Shown in pieces: positions 21,720-34,316 of a stretch of DNA of 64,000 nucleotides (positions within the stretch are counted from its first letter, which is position 1; every line of letters begins with the position of its first letter). The DNA is taken from assembly GCF_002575655.3 (NCBI RefSeq), contig NC_053037.3:50480242-50544241 (forward strand), written 5' to 3'. A program made the position numbers and the translations under genes. Source of the DNA: Aegilops tauschii subsp. strangulata (Eukaryota; Streptophyta; Magnoliopsida; Poales; Poaceae). The notes below the pieces were generated by a model. That model was not told the origin of the DNA. It was given only the letters and a program-made list of their open reading frames with translations, and did no database searches.

Positions 21720-22293
21720 GGAGCCCCCGGGACTGGGCCACACATAAGCGCGACACGTTGTGGGGCCAGGCCCAAAACGGTGTGCGGGCAGGCGGGGTGG
21801 TTTTTACCGCGGCAAAACTTTTCACGCGTTGCGCTTCCCACGACCCACGCGCGCGGCGCGGCGTGGAGGGGTGTGCGTGACGTGGGCGGCATGCGTGGGG
21901 CGGTCTCCACACGCATACGTCACATCGTAGTAAAGAGGTGGCTCGCACCTTCCCCGTAAAAAGAGGGAGGCGTGGAGGCACGGCTCATTTACTGAACGGG
22001 GCCGGGGCACGGTCTTCAAGGCGTCCACTCCCCACGATCACGGGGTGGGGAGAGGTCGCTTCGCCCGTCCCCTCGGTTCTGCACGTCCGCCACGTGTCCT
22101 CCATGCACCTGGGGTGGCAAGCGGTGGAGGCGGGAAAGCGGGTCGTCGCTGGTTGGGGCAGCGGATCGGTCCTGATTCCCCGTGCCTTTGGTGGCTGGAT
22201 TGGCCGAGCGGGGAGGCCGAGCCCCGTCCCCGCCTCCTTATAAAGAGGGGGAAAAGGGGGGATGGCGTCCCGTACTCTTCCGTCATCTATCTC
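21720..22293. other. 3' non-coding region of element C, 5' side of its antisense gene
   Basis: This lies between the 3' LTR of C and the insertion point of D. A minus-strand purine tract (CCCGGGGGCTC) abuts the LTR at 21720-21731 and would serve as polypurine tract. On the plus strand TATAAAG at 22239-22245 is followed by D at 22294 and then, past D, by the ATG of the B3-like gene. So this stretch probably holds that gene's promoter. Confidence 0.6.
22239..22245 (+). promoter_or_regulatory. TATA box candidate for the antisense B3-like gene of C
   Basis: TATAAAG in 'gcctccttataaagaggggg' lies 55 bp before the D insertion point. In the undisturbed element it would lie about 85 bp upstream of the ATG now at 49787, a normal promoter distance. 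Confidence 0.5.
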
Positions 22294-23489
22294 TGTCGGA
22301 GTAAATGGCCACGGGTAGCCTAATCGACTACCCCTGGCTCTTCAAGAAATAATCAGGCCATTCGAGCCTTCAAGCATTCAAAGCATTGGGCCGCCTTCCC
22401 CCAGCCGGCTACCCTAGGAGCCGACTCTCAGAAGGCGACCCAGTCTTAGAAACCTCCCCCAAGATAACTACGAGATGGCCGACTCCAGGAAGCCGGCCAC
22501 GAAGAACGCCGACTCCCAAGAGCCGGCCATGAAGAACGCCGACTCCAAGAAGCCGGCCAAGACCGCACCCACCAAAACTACGCCCACGTAACGGTGACAA
22601 GACGGGACGTGGCTACAGTGCGGCCCACTACCCCCGAGTCCCGAGGCGGGCATGGCCGCAGGACGCCGTACGGGTCAGCCATCTCCCGTCCGGCTCGGCA
22701 CTGTAGCCATGCAGGCCTCAACGTCACCCACGACAAACGCCAGCATGGCCCGCGGGCGGCGGGCCCCTTTAGCCAGAGAGAGGCACGAAGGCGGCCCGGC
22801 CTCCCCCAGTCGGCCAGGGGCGTAGCCGGCCCCCAGAAGCCGGCTACCCCCTCCCTCGAAACATGTGCCACATTAAGGAGACAAGACGAGGTAAGGCTAC
22901 AGTGAGAGCCCTCGAGGCGGCACACTGTAGCCACGCTTACCTCGACAAAGCCCTCGTCATCAGGGGCGAGGCTACAGTAAACAGCCGCCAAGACCCCCAG
23001 GCGGTGGGGCCGGCCTGTCGACCAAGAGGCCGGCAGCCGGCGGGACCCACCAGTCGGCGGGCACCAATGACCGGCGGAGAAGCCGGCGAGCGCAGACGCT
23101 GACGACTGGGACCCGCGCCCAGCCGGATTACAATTGTACCCCCGGGAGGTAGGCGTATATAAACCCCCCGGGGCACCCATGCAAAGGGTTGGCTTCTTAG
23201 AGTTACACACACCATATAGAGAGGGAAGCGAGAGCTAGACTTGTTCTTCTTCTCCCTTGAACCCCACAGCTCAAGGAGCACTTGTAGCTACTCTTTCTGA
23301 TCTAGTGATCATGCGGAGACCCCGCAGAGCAGGACTAGGGGTGTTATCTCCACGGAGAGCCCCGAACCTAGGTAAGATTCGCCGGCGAGCATGTCTTCGC
23401 CTCATCCCGTTTCCAGGCACCGGCGACGTCTTACTGGCTCCCACAATGATAAGCCACCCGTTGGCATATGTCGCACCTACCACCCGACA
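22294..23489 (+). repeat. 5' LTR of element D
   Basis: TATATAAA at 23156-23163 is the likely promoter TATA box (49415-49422 in the 3' LTR). A 30-bp unit beginning GCCGACTCC is repeated three times at 22478-22564, and several copies of CCGGC-rich short repeats are present. It differs from the 3' LTR by scattered substitutions and very small indels only. Confidence 0.94.
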
Positions 23490-23491
23490 TT

Positions 23492-23509
23492 TGGCGCCCA
23501 CCGTCGGGC
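23492..23509 (+). other. Primer binding site of element D (Lys tRNA type)
   Basis: TGGCGCCCACCGTCGGGC starts two bases after the 5' LTR and matches the complement of the plant lysine tRNA 3' end (TGGCGCCCACCGTGGGGC) at 17 of 18 positions. Confidence 0.85.
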
Positions 23510-23590
23510 TAGGTGCACCGTCGTCCGGAGACCTGTTCTGGACGGGAACCCTTTTCCTCCCCCGCGAGCGCAGCCAGCCTGCTGCGCCAG

Positions 23591-26059
23591 ATGGCATTTG
23601 CCCCGACGCGCTGCAAGGCGTCGACGACGCGCTGCAAGGCGTCGACGACGCCTGCGCGACGAGCCGCCTCGCCGATCTGCTCGGCGAGGCTCGCATCTCC
23701 GACGAGCCCGCGTCCGACGCGGACACGGACTACCCCGAGAGCCGCCTCGTCAGCCTCCTCGACCAACTTCACGTCTCCAGCGAGCCTGCTGCAGACTTGG
23801 AGTCGGTCGGCTCAACTGACCCGATACTTGTCGATTCCGACACGGCATCGCTCGACGCCTACCCCTTTGACGTGGTGGTCTTCGACGACCCTCTCCCTCG
23901 AGCTGATAACGGCAGCAGCGCCATCACCGAAGTGTTGGTCATCAGCCACGTCGCCAACTCGGGCAAGAACGCCCATGACGCCCTGCAAGCGGCGATGCAC
24001 GACTTGTCCGTCCCCATTCCGGCCGACGCCGACGCCAAGACTTTGGAGGCACGCCGCCTCACCCTCATCGCGGAAGGCCAGAAGATAGCCTCCATGAGAC
24101 GCCTCACCGAGGCCCACCAGCGCGAAGTCGACCGCGCCGCCTTCGGTACGCCGCCACGTAGCGGGCCGAGCCGAGCCGGCTTCGTCCAGAAGCGCGGCGC
24201 GGCTATCGCCAGCATGCTGGGGGCAGATCGCCCCGTCTATGCCACCCCGCTCGAGAATTTATGAGCCGCTCAGGCGGCCGGTGAAGAGCTGAATGGGCTG
24301 GGAGCCGATGAGCTCCCCTACATGAGAAGGCGGATCCAGCAGCTGATCGACGCGGCCGCAGAACGGCACGAAGCCGGCGCCCACGCTGATAGTCATCCCC
24401 CGCGCCGGGAGCACGCCGCGACGTCCCGATCGCCGACTGCGAGCGGCGCCCGCAAGAAGAAAGACAAGGAGTCGGCTGCTAGTCGCAGCCGGACTCGTAT
24501 CACCATCGAGCGCGACGTGGAAGGCCGCCCTCGAGCGGTGGAGCGCCAGGGAAATCCGCCTCCTCCCCCGCCTCGAGGGGAGAGACATCCCACCCCGCCG
24601 CCTGTCACGCATCCGACTCTTGGTGGCCGACTAGGCCGCCGCGAAGGAGTCAGCGAGAACGACGCCCGCCACCGGATCGACCGCCTAGCTCGATCCCTGG
24701 CGCTAGAAGAAGAAGACGATGTCGGCCCGCCATGCTTTGGCCCCCGCATCCGCGACGAGCCCTTCCCCAAAGGGTTCTCGCTCCCCAGAGACACGCCCAA
24801 GTACAACGGCTCTGTGAAGCCGGAAGACTGGCTCATCGACTATTCTACTGCGGTCAGCATAGCCAACGGCAACAGACGCGTCGCCGTGAAATACGTTCCC
24901 CTCATGCTACAAGGCACGACGCGCACCTGGCTCAACAGCCTCAAGCCATACAATGTCAACAGCTGGTTCGACTTCACGGAAGTCTTCGTCCGCAACTTCA
25001 CCAGCACGTACAAGCGGCCTCCCAAGCTTCGCCAGCTCTCCCTATGTGTCCAAGGGCCCAACGAGTCAACTCGCGACTACCTCACGCGGTGGGCCGAGCT
25101 CCGCAACTCCTGCGAGGGGGTGCACGAGGTTCAGGCCATCGAGTACTTCACCGCCGGGTGCCGAGAGGGCACCCTCCTCAAACACCGGCTCCTCTGCGAC
25201 GAGCCGGCTACCCTCGACGAACTGCTAATCATCGCGGATAAATACGCCACGGCCGACTCCTCGATGAAGACCGAGCTCCGAGTGGACGCCTCTGGGAAGG
25301 TGCTTGCTCAGGCTCCCAAGACGCCGGCTAGCGAGTCCAATCGGCGCCCCTACCAGAATGACCACAAGCGCAAGGCCCCTATGCCTCCTTCCACCAGTCG
25401 GCAGGTGGCCACCGTTGAAGATGAGCAACCCGAAGAACGGCCCGCTCCCAAGAAGAAGGGTGGCAGGCCGGCTTGGCAGCCGGCTTTCTCCTACGAGCAG
25501 ACTCTCGACGCCCCTGCAAGTTCCACAGCGGCGCGAAGCCGTCCAACCACACGACCCGAAAGTGCCACTGGCTCACGCGAATCTCCAAGGGTGAGGGGCT
25601 GGTGCCGCCTCCGCCTCCCGGCCCGCCGCCTCCAGCCCCCCAGCAGCCGGCAGCTCGGCCAGCAGTCGGAGCCATTCAAGATGTGTTCCCTGAAGAGCAC
25701 GCCGCCTACGTCGTCTTCACAAGCCAATTTGAAGACAAGCGTAGTCGGCGCCGTCAACATCAAGAGGTTAACGCAGTCGCCTCTAGCGCTCCCGAGTTCA
25801 TGCACTGGTCCGAGAAGCCCATCAACTGGAGCCAGGCCGACCACCCAGAGGTGATGCCATCCCCTGGCTCCTATGCACTAGTCTTGGATGTCACCCTTGC
25901 GACGGAGAGGCGAGCTGCTCGATTCTCCCGCGTCCTGATTGATGGCGGAAGCAGTATCAATATACTGTACCGCGACACCATGGAGAAGCTGAACATCAAG
26001 GCGAAGCAGCTCATGCCAAGCCGGACCGTGTTCCATGGCATCGTGCCCGGCTTGTCTTG
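23591..26059 (+). pseudogene. Element D gag and start of protease (interrupted by E)
   Basis: The first ATG after the primer site is at 23591, but a two-base shift puts it out of frame with the long gag frame that ends at TGA 24262-24264. The next frame (24322 onwards) holds the capsid-type Retrotrans_gag region (about 24795-25240, with WLNSLKPYNVNSWFDF and RDYLTRWAELRN). A frameshift near 25510 leads to a zinc-knuckle-like segment (CKFHSGAKPSNHTTRKC, about 25518-25568), a Pro-rich linker and the aspartic protease motif LIDGGSSINILY (about 25936-25971). The frame stops being D sequence at 26059, where E begins; it resumes at 39612. A 21-bp in-frame tandem duplication lies at 23611-23652. Gag would form the particle core; this copy cannot make a full product. 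Confidence 0.88.
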
Positions 26060-29000
26060 TTCCAATAAAAATATTTATTGAGAGACCGATCCCTTTTATG
26101 GACCAGTAAAGAAGAATTCCTTCTCACTGGTACACAATATCTTGGTCACAGAAGAAAAATACCAGGAGTACTGAAATAAATACAAGGTTGAGCGGAGACT
26201 GCCCAACAACTTATTACAAGCGCGCCAATAATACATAAAGGCGGATAGGGTGGCATAACTACTAACTCACGATAAAAGCGGTGGTGGAAAAATATCACAG
26301 CGGAGTGGGTGATATGACTCCTGAAAACTAACAGCTCTTTGAGCGTCGGAGTGAGGCTCGAGGAGACTTATTGAGGGTGGCGGAAGCGTATACGATACAA
26401 GTGACCAATATCCAGGATCGCACGGGGCTGACTGGGGTTCCTCTAGGCGTCGGACTCACTATCAAACTCTTCATCCATGAGATCGCCTTCGTCAACATCT
26501 GGCCAAATCAACAAGCTAGGTGAGTACTATGAAAGTACTCGCAAGACAGTTCAGACATAGGATATAACAAATGTAAACATGATGCATATGAACAGATTAA
26601 CAAGTGCACTCAGCCAGAGAGACAATGATGCGTGGGAAATAAAAGAGAAGTCGGGCGGTAGTCCTCCCGAAATCCCAAAGTAAAAACTGAGGGCCAAACG
26701 AGTGTCTGAATGACTCCTCGAGAGGAAAATACAAGAATAATAATGCCGCAGTCGGGCGTCAAGGAGACACCACATAAAGGGCTTATAATAGAATATAAAA
26801 GACAGTGCGTGCCACAGTCGGACGTCTGAGCGACATCACATAAAGGGCTTATATCAAAAGTAAATAACGCGAGAGTGCCACAGTCGGACGTCTGAAGCGA
26901 CATCACATAAAGGGCTTATATTGAAAGAAATAAATAACAGTGCATGCCATAGTCGGACGTCTGAGCGACATCACAAAAAGGGCTTCATAACTTAATATCT
27001 CAGTAGCTCAAGAATTTAATTCATATCAAGGGAATAATCAGGTATGAGATAAACAACAGGGGTTAGTCCATCCACAGGAATAACGTTCAACCAAGTTTAC
27101 CACTCAAGTTTGTTCACCGGGGATTTACCACGAAGATTGACAGAGATATGGATTTACTGGCCATGGTCCTTGACCATGGATACGATGACTCGGAAGGATT
27201 TTGACTCTGCAGAGTTTGTACTTTAACCACAACCAACGGATTTCAGTAGTCACGGGGACTAGTTCCGTTTATGGTGTTTTGGAAGAAACACATCTAACCA
27301 GTACACACCCATTCAACATTCCGAAGCCAGGAATCACCCCCGGCAACGTTCAAGAAAAACCTTGAGACGGGGGGGCTACAACCTCGCGTAGCATGGGATC
27401 AAATTTATATACGCGCGCTCTAAGGGGTGCCCCCCTCTCGGTCCCAACCAGAAACACCCATGCCCCCTGACCGGATGACTGGTTTAATCCAGGGCCATGG
27501 AACCCTCATCCCGGCCCCTTTATTTGGTGTGTACACGGAAAGAGGTTACCAACTTACTAACCGTATTCTTGGCAGAAAACATGTGGCGGCACGGAAATGG
27601 GGAAGAACGATAACGTGACTCCGTCCACGTTAACGTCGGAATTTATCGGACCTCGTAAGGCTGGCATGCTACAACAATACCACCTTACTGCCTTTCATGT
27701 CACCACATGACTAGGCCATCTCCCATCAGAGATCACAGTAACTTCGAAACTCACGGATAGTTGCCTCACATGCAACGAGATACTCACCGATGCTCATATG
27801 CCATGCACAACCATTCAAGCAAACATGCAAAACACCTATCATATCAAAGGTTCAAACATGCTTGCCTGGTTCGGAGAAGTCGGAGTCTAGCTCGGCGAAG
27901 TTTGCGGCTCCGTCACCTCTTCCGGAACCTACGGTATATCGGAAATGTATACTAGCGTGAAAACCAACGCGTGCATAAAAGTTGTTCCAAATTTTTTCCA
28001 AATAAATACTATAAAAAACTAGACAAAAATATAAGACTGTCAGAAAAAGAATCACTTTTTATTAAAAAGTTATAAGGGTTTTTTCAGGGACTAATCTATG
28101 ATGAAACAGAAAAGAACCAGGGACTTAACTGAGAAAACAGAGAACGGTTCGAAGAGAAACGCGCCAGCCCACAGAGAAAACGTACTCGCCCGAAGGCGCC
28201 AACAGAAAACGCTTCGGGTAGAGAAAGAAGAGAGGCTGACGTGGGGGTCCCACATGTCAGGTTTAAATCCTCGCCGGCGCCCGAAGGCTGCGGTGGTCGC
28301 CGGCGTCGAACCACGGTGAGTCAGGGAGTTCGGAGTGTACCAAGAGGTTCAGCGTGTTCTTCCGCGTCGGTGGGTGGTGGACTTGGACGTCGGAGAGCAC
28401 CACGTCGACGGCGACACTTTCTCCGGCGGACGGCGGCTCGGGCGATGGTGGAGAACTCCGGTGGGTGCTGCAAACTCTGAATTGAAACGCGGGTCAGGAG
28501 AGTGGATGCATAAGGGAGCTACTGGCAAGAGTTGGGGTTAGAGGTGCACGCACGGGAGCGAATCGAGCTGGATCCCGTGGCGGGTCGCGACGGCCGGAGT
28601 TGGGGAAGAATGCTCCCTCGGGGCTCTTCCAGTGGCTAGGCGTGGTGTTGGAGGTGTGCAGAGGTGGTGTGGGTTCTAGTTGGAGCTCGGGGCCTCTATT
28701 TATAGGCGGATCGAGGGGGTGGCCGTGAACGGGATCGCTCCGGCGAGCAATTACGGCGAGGCAATGGCTTGGCAGGGAGCTTAAGTGGCCAGGCAGCATC
28801 AGGGAGGTGTACTGGTGCTGTTCCCCCGCTAATCCAGGTCGGGATTGGCGTAATGGCGCCGGTCCTCGACGGGGTGGCCGTACGGGCACGGCGGCGGCAG
28901 AGAGCGCGCTCCGCGCCTAGCGGTTGAAGGCGAGGGTGGCAGCGCGCACTGGGCAGTGGATGGCCACGCGGCGACCTCCGGTGGCTTGGGCGGTGCTGGG

Positions 29001-29993
29001 TGGCGCCGTCTGCGCTGCGCCTCTCTCTGGTGGCTGCAAAGCCGCCGCTGCCGTCGGTCACGGGGCGGCGCACCTCCTCCTGCTCGTCGCCGACGCTCGC
29101 AACCCTCCAGGCGCTCGTGCGGTGCAGAGGACAAGGGGGAGGGGACAGGAAGCACGGCGACGCCGGGGCACTGGCGAGATCGACAACGGACACTGAAGAA
29201 ACGACAGTAGTTTCAGACACTGTTAACTGAACTTGACTGAACATTAGAGAAACAGTGTCCAGCAGGTGTTCGATGAAATGATTTTGCAAGAAGAAAAATT
29301 TTCCTGGAGCTGGGACTTGGTGAGGTGACCTCTCAATGCACCCAGAGGCTGCCTGATTTTACTCAGATTTTTAGGAGAAGGATTTGAATGAATTTCATCA
29401 AATTTGGCAAATCTGGTCCAAACTTGCAGCAAGTATAGTTTGAAAATTTTGAACTGGAGAGCAGTGGATCTTCATGGATCCTGGTTGAGGGTTCAAAGGA
29501 CTAGCTAGGGAAATTGGTTTGGAGACAAAATTCAAAGCAGAAAGAGTAGCTCCTTTGTAAACCTCCAAGGATCAAGATAGAAGGCAGAAATTGTTTTTGA
29601 TAAGAAATAGATGGAAATAAATATATGGAGAGGTTCAACTTGCTGGATTTGAGGTATATTATGATCCAAAGGTGGGGAAAGGTTTATGGGAGTGGATTTG
29701 CATTAAGGTCATGGCAAGAGAGATTTTTGAAAGTGGACAAGGATCATTCCAAAAGCCATATGGCCTTTTAAAGGAATTTTCAAAAGACATTTTTCCAAGT
29801 GAAAAGCATTTTGGTTTGAGTCCAATAAAAAGGGCAAACCTCCAAGACCAAAATCAAGTCTTGGGTGAATCCAAATGAAACACTTGCCATAAAGGAAAGT
29901 TTTTGAGAGGGAGAGTCCTTTAGAAGAAAATTTAAATACCCTCCTCAAATAAAAGTTTGAAAAAAAATCCAATTAAAATTTTTGGGTGTCACA
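26060..29993 (-). repeat. 3' LTR of element E (outer end truncated)
   Basis: It is homologous to 35583-39609 from TTCCAATAAAAATATT (26060) onward but lacks the terminal TGTCACGACCGGTT present at 35583-35596. A tandem block of four units of about 66 bp lies at 26745-26990. A minus-strand TATAAATA is at 28704-28697. No gene is carried in the LTR; short open frames here are incidental. Confidence 0.92.
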
Positions 29994-30023
29994 ACACCTA
30001 CCCCCTTAGGAAAAATCTTGTCC
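29994..30023 (-). other. Polypurine tract region of element E
   Basis: On the minus strand CCTAAGGGGGTAGGTGT runs straight into the 3' LTR TGTGACACC. The purine-rich AAGGGGGTAGG is the likely plus-strand primer. Confidence 0.7.
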
Positions 30024-33000
30024 TCAAGATTTCAGCTGATCCTTAAATAGATATGGGTACTCTGCCCGAAGAAAATATTCTCTTTCCCAGGTAGCTTCAT
30101 CCTCGGTGTGGTTGCTCCACTGGACCTTGAAAATTTTTGTCGTTTTCCGACGGGTCCTCCTCTCAGACTCTTCCAATATCTTTACTGGCCGCTCTCTGTA
30201 GGTGAGGTCTGATTGCACATCAATGCTCTCATGGGATACATGCTTCTCCGGGTTACTTATACATTTCCTCAATTGTGAGACGTGGAATACGTCATGGACG
30301 TCTGACAGGTCCTTGGGTAGTTCTAGCTGGTAGGCTATGGTGCCCCTTCGTGCAACTATACAGAATGGTCCAATAAATCTTGGGGCTAGTTTCCCCTTAA
30401 TTTTGAACCGTTGCAGGCCCCTCATAGGAGACACTCGTAGGTATACGGAATCACCGGGTTCAAAACTGACATGACGATCTTTTTGATCGTAATAGCTCTT
30501 TTGTCGGCTTTGTGCTGTCTTGAGTCTGTCCCTGATCTGCTTAACTTTCAGCCTCCTTGAGCATGTCTAGGCTGAAGATACGACTGTCACCTGTCTCTGA
30601 CCAATTCAGTGGGGTACGACACCTCCGTCCGTACAATGCTTCAAAGGGTGCCATTTGTAAGCTGGCTTGGTAACTGTTGTTGTAAGCAAACTCGGCATAT
30701 GGCAAACTCTCTTCCCAACTGGATCCATAGGTGAGCACACAGGCTCTCAGCATGTCCTCTAGGATTTGGTTTACGCGTTCTGTTTGCCCATCAGTCTGAG
30801 GGTGGTATGCTGTACTGAAGGCTAGTTGCGTGCCCAGAGCTTGTTGTAAGTGATCCCAAAATTTAGAGACAAATTGAGTGCCTCGGTCGGATATTATAGT
30901 CTTTGCGACTCCATGCAAACAGACTATATGGGAGAGATAAAGCTTGGCTAGCCTTTGTGTGGAGTAGGTTGTCTTCACGGGGATGAAATGGGCTACCTTG
31001 GTTAGCCTATCTGTGATGACCCATATGGCATCATTACCTCGTTGTGATCGAGGTAGTCCGACGATGAAGTCCATTCCTATTTCATCCCATTTCCACTCCG
31101 GTATCTTGTTTGGCTGGAGTAGCCCTGCTGGCTTTTGATGCTCGGCCTTGATGCGCTGACATGAATCGCAACAAGCAATAAATGCGGCTATATCCCTTTT
31201 CATACCGTGCCACCAAAATCTTTCCTGAATGTCTTTATACATTTTGGTTCCTCCAGGGTGGATCGAGTATGGAGCGGTGTGGCTCTCGGTTAGGATTTGT
31301 TGCTTGAGTTTCTCAATGTTAGGTACGCAAAGTCTGTCCCCATACCATAATATCCCTTCACTGTCTGTAACGAACTCTGAGGCCTTGCCAAGGCTCATCT
31401 TCCTCTTTATTCCTTCGATGCTGGGGTGCCCTTGTTGAGCCTTCTTAATTTGTTCCACTAGGGTGGGATGTATCTCCATATTTGATACGGTGCCCTCCGA
31501 GACTAACACCATGTTGAGTCTAATGAACTCCTGCTGAAACTCAGGCCTCAAGTTTGGTGAGCTGTCGTTGCCCGGGCTGGGGTTCCGACTAAGGGCATCT
31601 GCCACTACGTTTGCTTTCCCTGGATGGTAGTGAATGCCGACATCATAGTCCTTGACCAATTCCAACCAGCGTCGTTGGCGTAATTTAGCTTTGTTTGTGT
31701 GAAAATATATTTAAGGCTCTTATGGTCCGTCTATATTTCACAACGATTTCCCAACAGAAAGTGCCTCCACTCCTTGAGTGCATGGATGACCGCTGCTAAT
31801 TCCAAGTCATGAGTTGGATAATTGTCCTCATGCTTCCGTAGCTGCCTGGAAGCATACGCGACCACTTTACCATCTTGCATCAGTACACATCCGAGGCCCT
31901 TCCGGGATGCGTCACAATACACTTCAAAACTCTTGTGTATGTCTGGCACAGTTAAGACCGGTGCGGTTGTTAGTTTCTTCTTGAGTTCTTGGAAGCTTTT
32001 CTCGCATGCTTCCGTCCATGCATATTTCTTGTCTTTCTTGAGCAACTGTGTCATTGGTTTTGCCACAGTGGAGAATCCTTCAATAAATCTTCTGTAATAT
32101 CCGGCCATTCCAAGGAAACTCCGCACATCTGTCACGTTGGCTGTTGGCTTCCAGTCAAGTATGGCTTTGACCTTTTCTGGGTCTACGGCTATGCCTTCTT
32201 GGGTTAATATATGGCCTAGGAAACCAACTTGCCTTAGCCAAAATTCACACTTGCTAAATTTGGCGTACAACTGATGTTTCCTTAATTCCCCCAAAACAAT
32301 TCTGAGATGCTCAGCATGCTCTTCTGGTGTCCTTGAGTAAACCAGAATATCGTCAATGAACACCACAAGAAATTTGTCCATGAATTTCATGAACACTTTG
32401 TTCATGAGGTGGACGAAATATGCGGGGGCGTTCGTTAGTCCAAAAGGCATCACTGTGAACTCCTATAATCCATATCTGGAGGTAAACGCTGTCTTAGGGA
32501 TATATTCTGTCCGTACTTTCAATTGATGATATCCCGACCTCAAATCAATTTTTGAGAACACCCTGGCTTGTGCGAGCTGGTCTAACAAATCATTTATCCG
32601 TGGCATCAGATATTTGTTTTTGATGGTGACCATATTGAGAGCTCGATAGTCTATACACAATCTCAGTGTCCCATCCTTTTTCTTGGCGAACAATACTGGT
32701 GAACCCCATGGTGAGGAGTTGGCTCGAATAAATCCTTTGTCCAGTAATTCCTTTATCTGCTTCTTCAACTCTACCAATTCTGAGGGTGCCATTCTATAAG
32801 GCTTCTTATAGATGGGAGTGGTGCCAGGTGCTAGTTCAATGCTGAATTCTATCTCTCGGTCTGGTGGCATGCCTGGTAGTTCTTCAGGGAATACGTCTGG
32901 GAACTCGCACACCACTGGAACTTTTCTCAATTCTGAAATGTCCACTTTGTTCAGCTTTGGTTGCCGTGACCGTGGTCTTTCTTGAGTTGTAACCTTTATT

Positions 33001-33206
33001 GTCTTGCGGTGATGATGAGTGAGGATCACAGTCCGATTGAAACAGTCAAGAAACCCTTTGTTGGTAGTCAACCAGTCCATCCCTAGGATGACATCCAGTC
33101 CTTTATTTTCCAACACGATGAGATTAGCTTGAAATTTTAATCCTTCGAACTCAATGATCACTCCTTGGCAGTAGCTCTGAGCGATCGAGCACGATGTCTG
33201 GGGCAT
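30024..33206 (-). pseudogene. Element E pol: RT, RNase H, integrase, chromodomain
   Basis: Four frames read in order. 33206-32463: a post-protease segment ([11 protein letters not shown]) and the RT fingers ([16 protein letters not shown]). A TAG at 32463-32465 stops it. 32453-31731: the RT palm with FIDD at 32360-32349 ([10 protein letters not shown]), RT thumb and RNase H ([15 protein letters not shown]); a TAG at 31731-31733 and a shift near 31680 follow. 31665-30541: integrase with the zinc H2C2 segment, DFIVGLP, SDRGTQF and the ERVNQILEDML glutamate. 30434-30024: integrase C-terminus (GPFCIVARRGTIAYQLELP) and a chromodomain over about the last 50 residues (WSNHTEDEATWERE). Chromodomains of this type direct insertion to marked chromatin. 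The protease catalytic DSG motif is missing: DNA jumps from NAPDIVL to just before [10 protein letters not shown]. Confidence 0.9.
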
Positions 33207-33233
33207 TCTGCGCTTCTTCCCTGGTCACATGGT

Positions 33234-34316
33234 TCAGGTGACCCTTCCTGTGGTTGTTGTTGGGATTGAAATTGTTGCGCTTGGGGCTGGATTGTTCCCA
33301 CCATTGTTCGGCTTGGGGGCCGAGTTCCTTGGCTTTGGGCACTGCTTCGCATAGTGCCCTACTTCACCACAAGCATAGCATGTGACCCCTGGGCGGTACG
33401 TGAAGTCCTTGTCCCTGGAATGAAACTGTCTGGTTGGCTTTAGATCAGTAGTTGTGGATTTCCTTGCCTCTGTCCTCGGAAACTCAGTCTTGCTTCGGTT
33501 GTTGCGAGCAAGAGTCGTCTTCTCCCTCTTTCGCTTACGGATATCCTCCAGACTACGGCGCTCATTCTCCAAGGTAATGGCCTTGTCAACCAGAGTTTTA
33601 AAATCTGGGAAGGTGTGCACAACTAGTTGGCATCTTAACGCCGGTGCCAGGCCGTCCAAGAATTTCTCCATCCTCTTGTTCTCAGTCATATGCTCGTCGT
33701 AGGCATAACAAGATAGCTGGGTAAACTGACCGTTGTATTCTGTCACTGACATGCCTCTTTGCTTGAGGTCATCAAATTCTCTCTTCTTGATTTTTACGAT
33801 GCTCTTGGGGATGTGTGCCCCACGAAAGCCTTCCTTGAACTCCTCCCAGGTGATGTTGTGTTCACTGGGATGCATGTGTAGGAAGTTTTCCCACCATGCT
33901 GCAGCTGCTCCAGTGAGGTAGTGAGGTGCATAAAGCACCTTCTCATGATCTGAGCACTGAGCAATAATCAGCTTCCTCTTGATGTCACGAAGCCAATCAT
34001 CGGCTTCAAGTGGCCTATCAGTGTGAGCAAATGTTGGAGGGCGAGTCTTCTGTAACTCAGACAACTTGGAGTGTGGTTGATAAGGCTCACGGTGGTTTCC
34101 CATATTGATGACGTGATTCATCATCTCTTGGTGTTGCTGTTGGCTTTGTTCGAAGAGACGGCATACTTGAGACAAGGCTTCTTCGCTGTCCTGTTGGCTG
34201 GACTGTCCCTGAGTGAAGTTGTTGCTAGTCTGTGTCCCATAAAATTCTTCTGGCTGATTGGGCATGGAACGAGTCCACGGACGAGACATTATCCACTCTG
34301 GCGTATTTTTTAGCAA
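33234..34316 (-). CDS. Element E Gag
   Basis: This is an open frame of 360 residues without internal stop. The first ATG is 34316; the ATG at 34289 (MSRPWTRSMPNQ) is the more usual start. A Retrotrans_gag region covers about residues 95-245 (ADDWLRDIKRKL, GAAAAWWENFL, MSVTEYNGQFTQLSCY). A zinc knuckle C-x2-C-x4-H-x4-C (CYACGEVGHYAKQC) is near residue 322. Gag forms the particle and packages the RNA. It is the best preserved retroelement gene in the window. The downstream protease frame overlaps with a frame change. Confidence 0.88.
   Translation of the reverse strand: MLKNTPEWIMSRPWTRSMPNQPEEFYGTQTSNNFTQGQSSQQDSEEALSQVCRLFEQSQQQHQEMMNHVINMGNHREPYQPHSKLSELQKTRPPTFAHTDRPLEADDWLRDIKRKLIIAQCSDHEKVLYAPHYLTGAAAAWWENFLHMHPSEHNITWEEFKEGFRGAHIPKSIVKIKKREFDDLKQRGMSVTEYNGQFTQLSCYAYDEHMTENKRMEKFLDGLAPALRCQLVVHTFPDFKTLVDKAITLENERRSLEDIRKRKREKTTLARNNRSKTEFPRTEARKSTTTDLKPTRQFHSRDKDFTYRPGVTCYACGEVGHYAKQCPKPRNSAPKPNNGGNNPAPSATISIPTTTTGRVT

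Noticed and set aside
21008..21880. 290-codon plus-strand frame across the C LTR border
   Set aside because: It crosses the LTR boundary and is made of GGCAAG/CTTGCC repeats; no domain is seen and the other LTR breaks it.
22188..22225. tRNA-like A-box (TGGCCGAGCGGG) on the plus strand
   Set aside because: No B-box, acceptor stem or cloverleaf could be built around it; it is in GC-rich non-coding DNA of element C.
23257..23490. Gag of element D starting inside the 5' LTR
   Set aside because: The upstream ATG lies before the LTR end and primer site; the frame is open there by chance and would not be on a normal gag start.
26610..26906. Cys-rich repetitive frame in the E LTR
   Set aside because: It is the translation of the 66-bp tandem repeat; unit number differs between LTRs and no start context or domain supports a gene.
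28494..29289. Long Arg/Pro-rich frames in E LTRs (also 38133-38904)
   Set aside because: Present in both LTRs, in several frames and strands at once, explained by GC-rich transcribed leader sequence.
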